Both the position numbers and the translations under genes were made by a program. A stretch of DNA of 64,000 nucleotides. Source: Nepenthes gracilis (Eukaryota > Streptophyta > Magnoliopsida > Caryophyllales > Nepenthaceae). The stretch lies in the NCBI GenBank assembly GCA_033239525.1, contig BSYO01000004.1, positions 9,577,410-9,641,409 of the forward strand, written 5' to 3'. The notes under the pieces were generated by a model, which saw only the letters and a list, made by a program, of their open reading frames with translations, was not told the origin of the DNA and did no database searches. Shown here in pieces: positions 62,459-64,000 of this stretch. Each line of letters opens with the position of its first letter. The stretch's first letter is position 1.

Positions 62459-63300
62459 GAAAAGGGACTTTTTGTCCTAAATTGTACAATCAAGTTTCGA
62501 CCTCGATAAAAATAACAAAAGTAGTAAAAATTAAATATTCAATATACGTAAAGAATATTTATTTTCAGATGTTATTGATGAGGACAAGCATGTAAAATAT
62601 AAACGAGCATAAATAATAATAAAAAGATACGATTTTTTGGTAACGAAGGAAAAACTCGATACTCACGATAATCGAGAAAAATCTTCCGGGTTTCAATGGC
62701 TTGGGAAGCAAAGCACTATAAAAATCAATTTACAGATCGGGTGGTAACGAAGGAAAAACTCGATACTCACGATAATCGAGAAAAATCTTCCGGGTTTCAA
62801 TGGCTTGGGAAGCAAAGCACTATAAAAATCAATTTACAGATCGGGTGGTAACGACGCGCTAACCTATCCGACTTACTCCCGTCTCGTGATCCCTACCAAT
62901 GAACTTCTTGGATTTGCCCGCGGCAACGGAACCGGATATATTCCGATATTCACGTCAATCTTTCTTTTTTAGCCACTTGAATTGTCGAACACGATCGAGT
63001 ATCCTTCTTCAACATACCGACGTCTCCAACGAAGGTAAAAGGATGAAAGTGTTTGAATAGTAAAGAGAAAACGTAGAGAAAACTTGTTATAACATGATGC
63101 TCAAGGGTGTAGCTTTTAGTTTTCTCAAAAGAAGTAAGATCAATGGAGTATGAACAAGATTTTTCTCAAGTGGGGCATGAAATTAATCTGCCAAGAGTCA
63201 TAGGGTTTCAAAATTATAAGACAAGTATTTATAGAGGGCGCAAAAATCGCATTTAAAAAATTGTCTGTTGACGCGGCGCTCGAGTGCAGCTACACCCTTT
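62459..63300 (-). repeat. Nested LTR fragment of the element-at-1 family
   Basis: 62459-63290 matches the LTR at 2883-3600, including TATA-like tatttatagagggc at 63226. The match stops at about 63290-63310, so the first part of the LTR (about 370 bp in the other copy) is missing. Plus-strand start TGAAAAGGGACTTTTTGTCC marks the LTR end. The adjoining minus-strand GTTAGTATCGGGG is a decayed primer site. Confidence 0.82.
62641..62848. repeat. Perfect 104-bp tandem duplication inside the nested LTR
   Basis: Units 62641-62744 and 62745-62848 both start taacgaaggaaaaactcgat and look identical base for base. The other copy of this LTR (3060-3170) has the segment once. Confidence 0.92.
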
Positions 63301-63700
63301 GTTTCCGCACGTATAATTGGATTTGTTTGGGTACCTAGATGGCATCTCGTATTGGAACCAATGTAGTAGTTGAGATGACTGTGTTGGCACAATGGATAAA
63401 CGGCATTTAATGTGATCCTGTGTATAAGTTGTGTTAGATTTTGAGATCTAGTTATTTATATATCTTGTACAAGTTGTATTATATAAGTTGTTTGTATAGT
63501 TTTCGTTCATATTTAGAAAAAATTCTGTCAGATTTTCTACAGAAATTAGTGTATTAAAATAATAAAAAATTAATTTTTATTTAATTAAATATATTAATTT
63601 ACGTAAGGTCATAAAAGATATGACTTGTTCCGTTATAGGCAAGTTTCTCGACATTGATGACATCAAATTGTAAGTTTACAACTTACTCTCTAATAGTACT

Positions 63701-64000
63701 TATTAGGGTTCAACCCGAATGCATACAATATGATGCAGTGGAATAAAATATGAATTTCTTATTAATCGTCAGCCGTTAAACTTGTGTATACACTGTTTTT
63801 AATATGAAAAATCTTTTTCAATCAAGAAAAAAATTATAGAATAAATTCTAAATAAATTTACTATAAATATGTCAATTACAAGTAACACTTTCTAAAATTT
63901 CTGATACTAAATTTGATGTATGATAAGGAGGAATGAGGGGAGGAGAAGGTGAAGAGAAGTAGAGATCAATAGAGAAAAAAAATCACAATTACTCAATTTT
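63701..64000 (-). repeat. 5' LTR, partial, of the element at 61310
   Basis: tattagggttcaacccgaat onward matches 61310-61600 and 53584-53880. It is cut by the window end. The plus-strand terminal TG has changed to TA. Confidence 0.8.

Larger units (their letters stand above)
61310..64000 (-). mobile_element. LTR element related to the compact element, partial, with nested LTR
   Basis: LTR at 61310-61910 and the start of the partner LTR at 63701. On the minus strand a degenerate primer site TACTATTAGAG (63699-63689) and a gag-start relic (MSSMSRNLPI from an ATG near 63665) follow the right LTR, as in the element at 51473. A purine-rich AAGGAAAAATT precedes the left LTR. The interior is interrupted by the LTR fragment at 62459-63300. 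The right end is outside the window. Confidence 0.75.

Noticed and set aside
1..64000. Endogenous pararetrovirus, tRNA, rRNA or known microRNA genes
   Set aside because: All reverse-transcriptase motifs sit in LTR elements of Copia or Gypsy order; no movement- or coat-protein motifs, tRNA cloverleaf, rDNA or conserved miRNA sequence was noticed by eye. A tRNA and miRNA scan by program would be decisive.

Overview
The window looks like nuclear DNA of a flowering plant, probably a eudicot. It is AT-rich, its genes are split by AT-rich introns, and it carries plant-only families (GASA/Snakin peptide, WEB coiled-coil protein, plastid-type hexokinase), degenerate Au-type SINEs and many Ty1/Copia and Ty3/Gypsy LTR retrotransposons. 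Nothing bacterial, organellar or viral was recognised. Well over half of the window is repeat-derived.

Layout. 1-3966: minus-strand Copia-type element, gag only, cut by the window edge. 5777-6112: intact small plant gene. 6970-10669: two-exon WEB-family gene on the minus strand with a 3.1-kb intron. 12230-17793: old full-length Copia element (TSD atttg) with a decayed gag-pol. 18483-22500: decayed plastid-type hexokinase pseudogene, with SINE relics around it. 26237-31886: younger Copia element (TSD gtctg) that sits inside the last coding exon of a minus-strand gene; the body of that gene is at 31887-34235 and its stranded tail at 26179-26231. 36485-43394: minus-strand LTR element with Gypsy-type primer site but no gag-pol, filled with TCCGGA-rich minisatellite. 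45413-46867: complete three-exon GASA gene. 51473-55230: compact non-autonomous LTR element (perfect TSD atttc) with about 1.65-kb LTRs and only 448 bp inside. 55560-60235: Gypsy element on the minus strand, deleted after the reverse transcriptase. 61310-64000: partial LTR element with a nested LTR fragment of the same family as the element at position 1.

The host genes are unrelated small plant genes and form no operon or cluster. The most informative structure is the Copia insertion at 26237. Seven exons joined across it keep one reading frame to a stop codon, so the insertion replaced the last 17 residues of that host protein with 9 LTR-encoded residues. The other unusual theme is LTR elements whose LTRs or interiors have been overrun by short tandem repeats carrying CCGG or TCCGGA.
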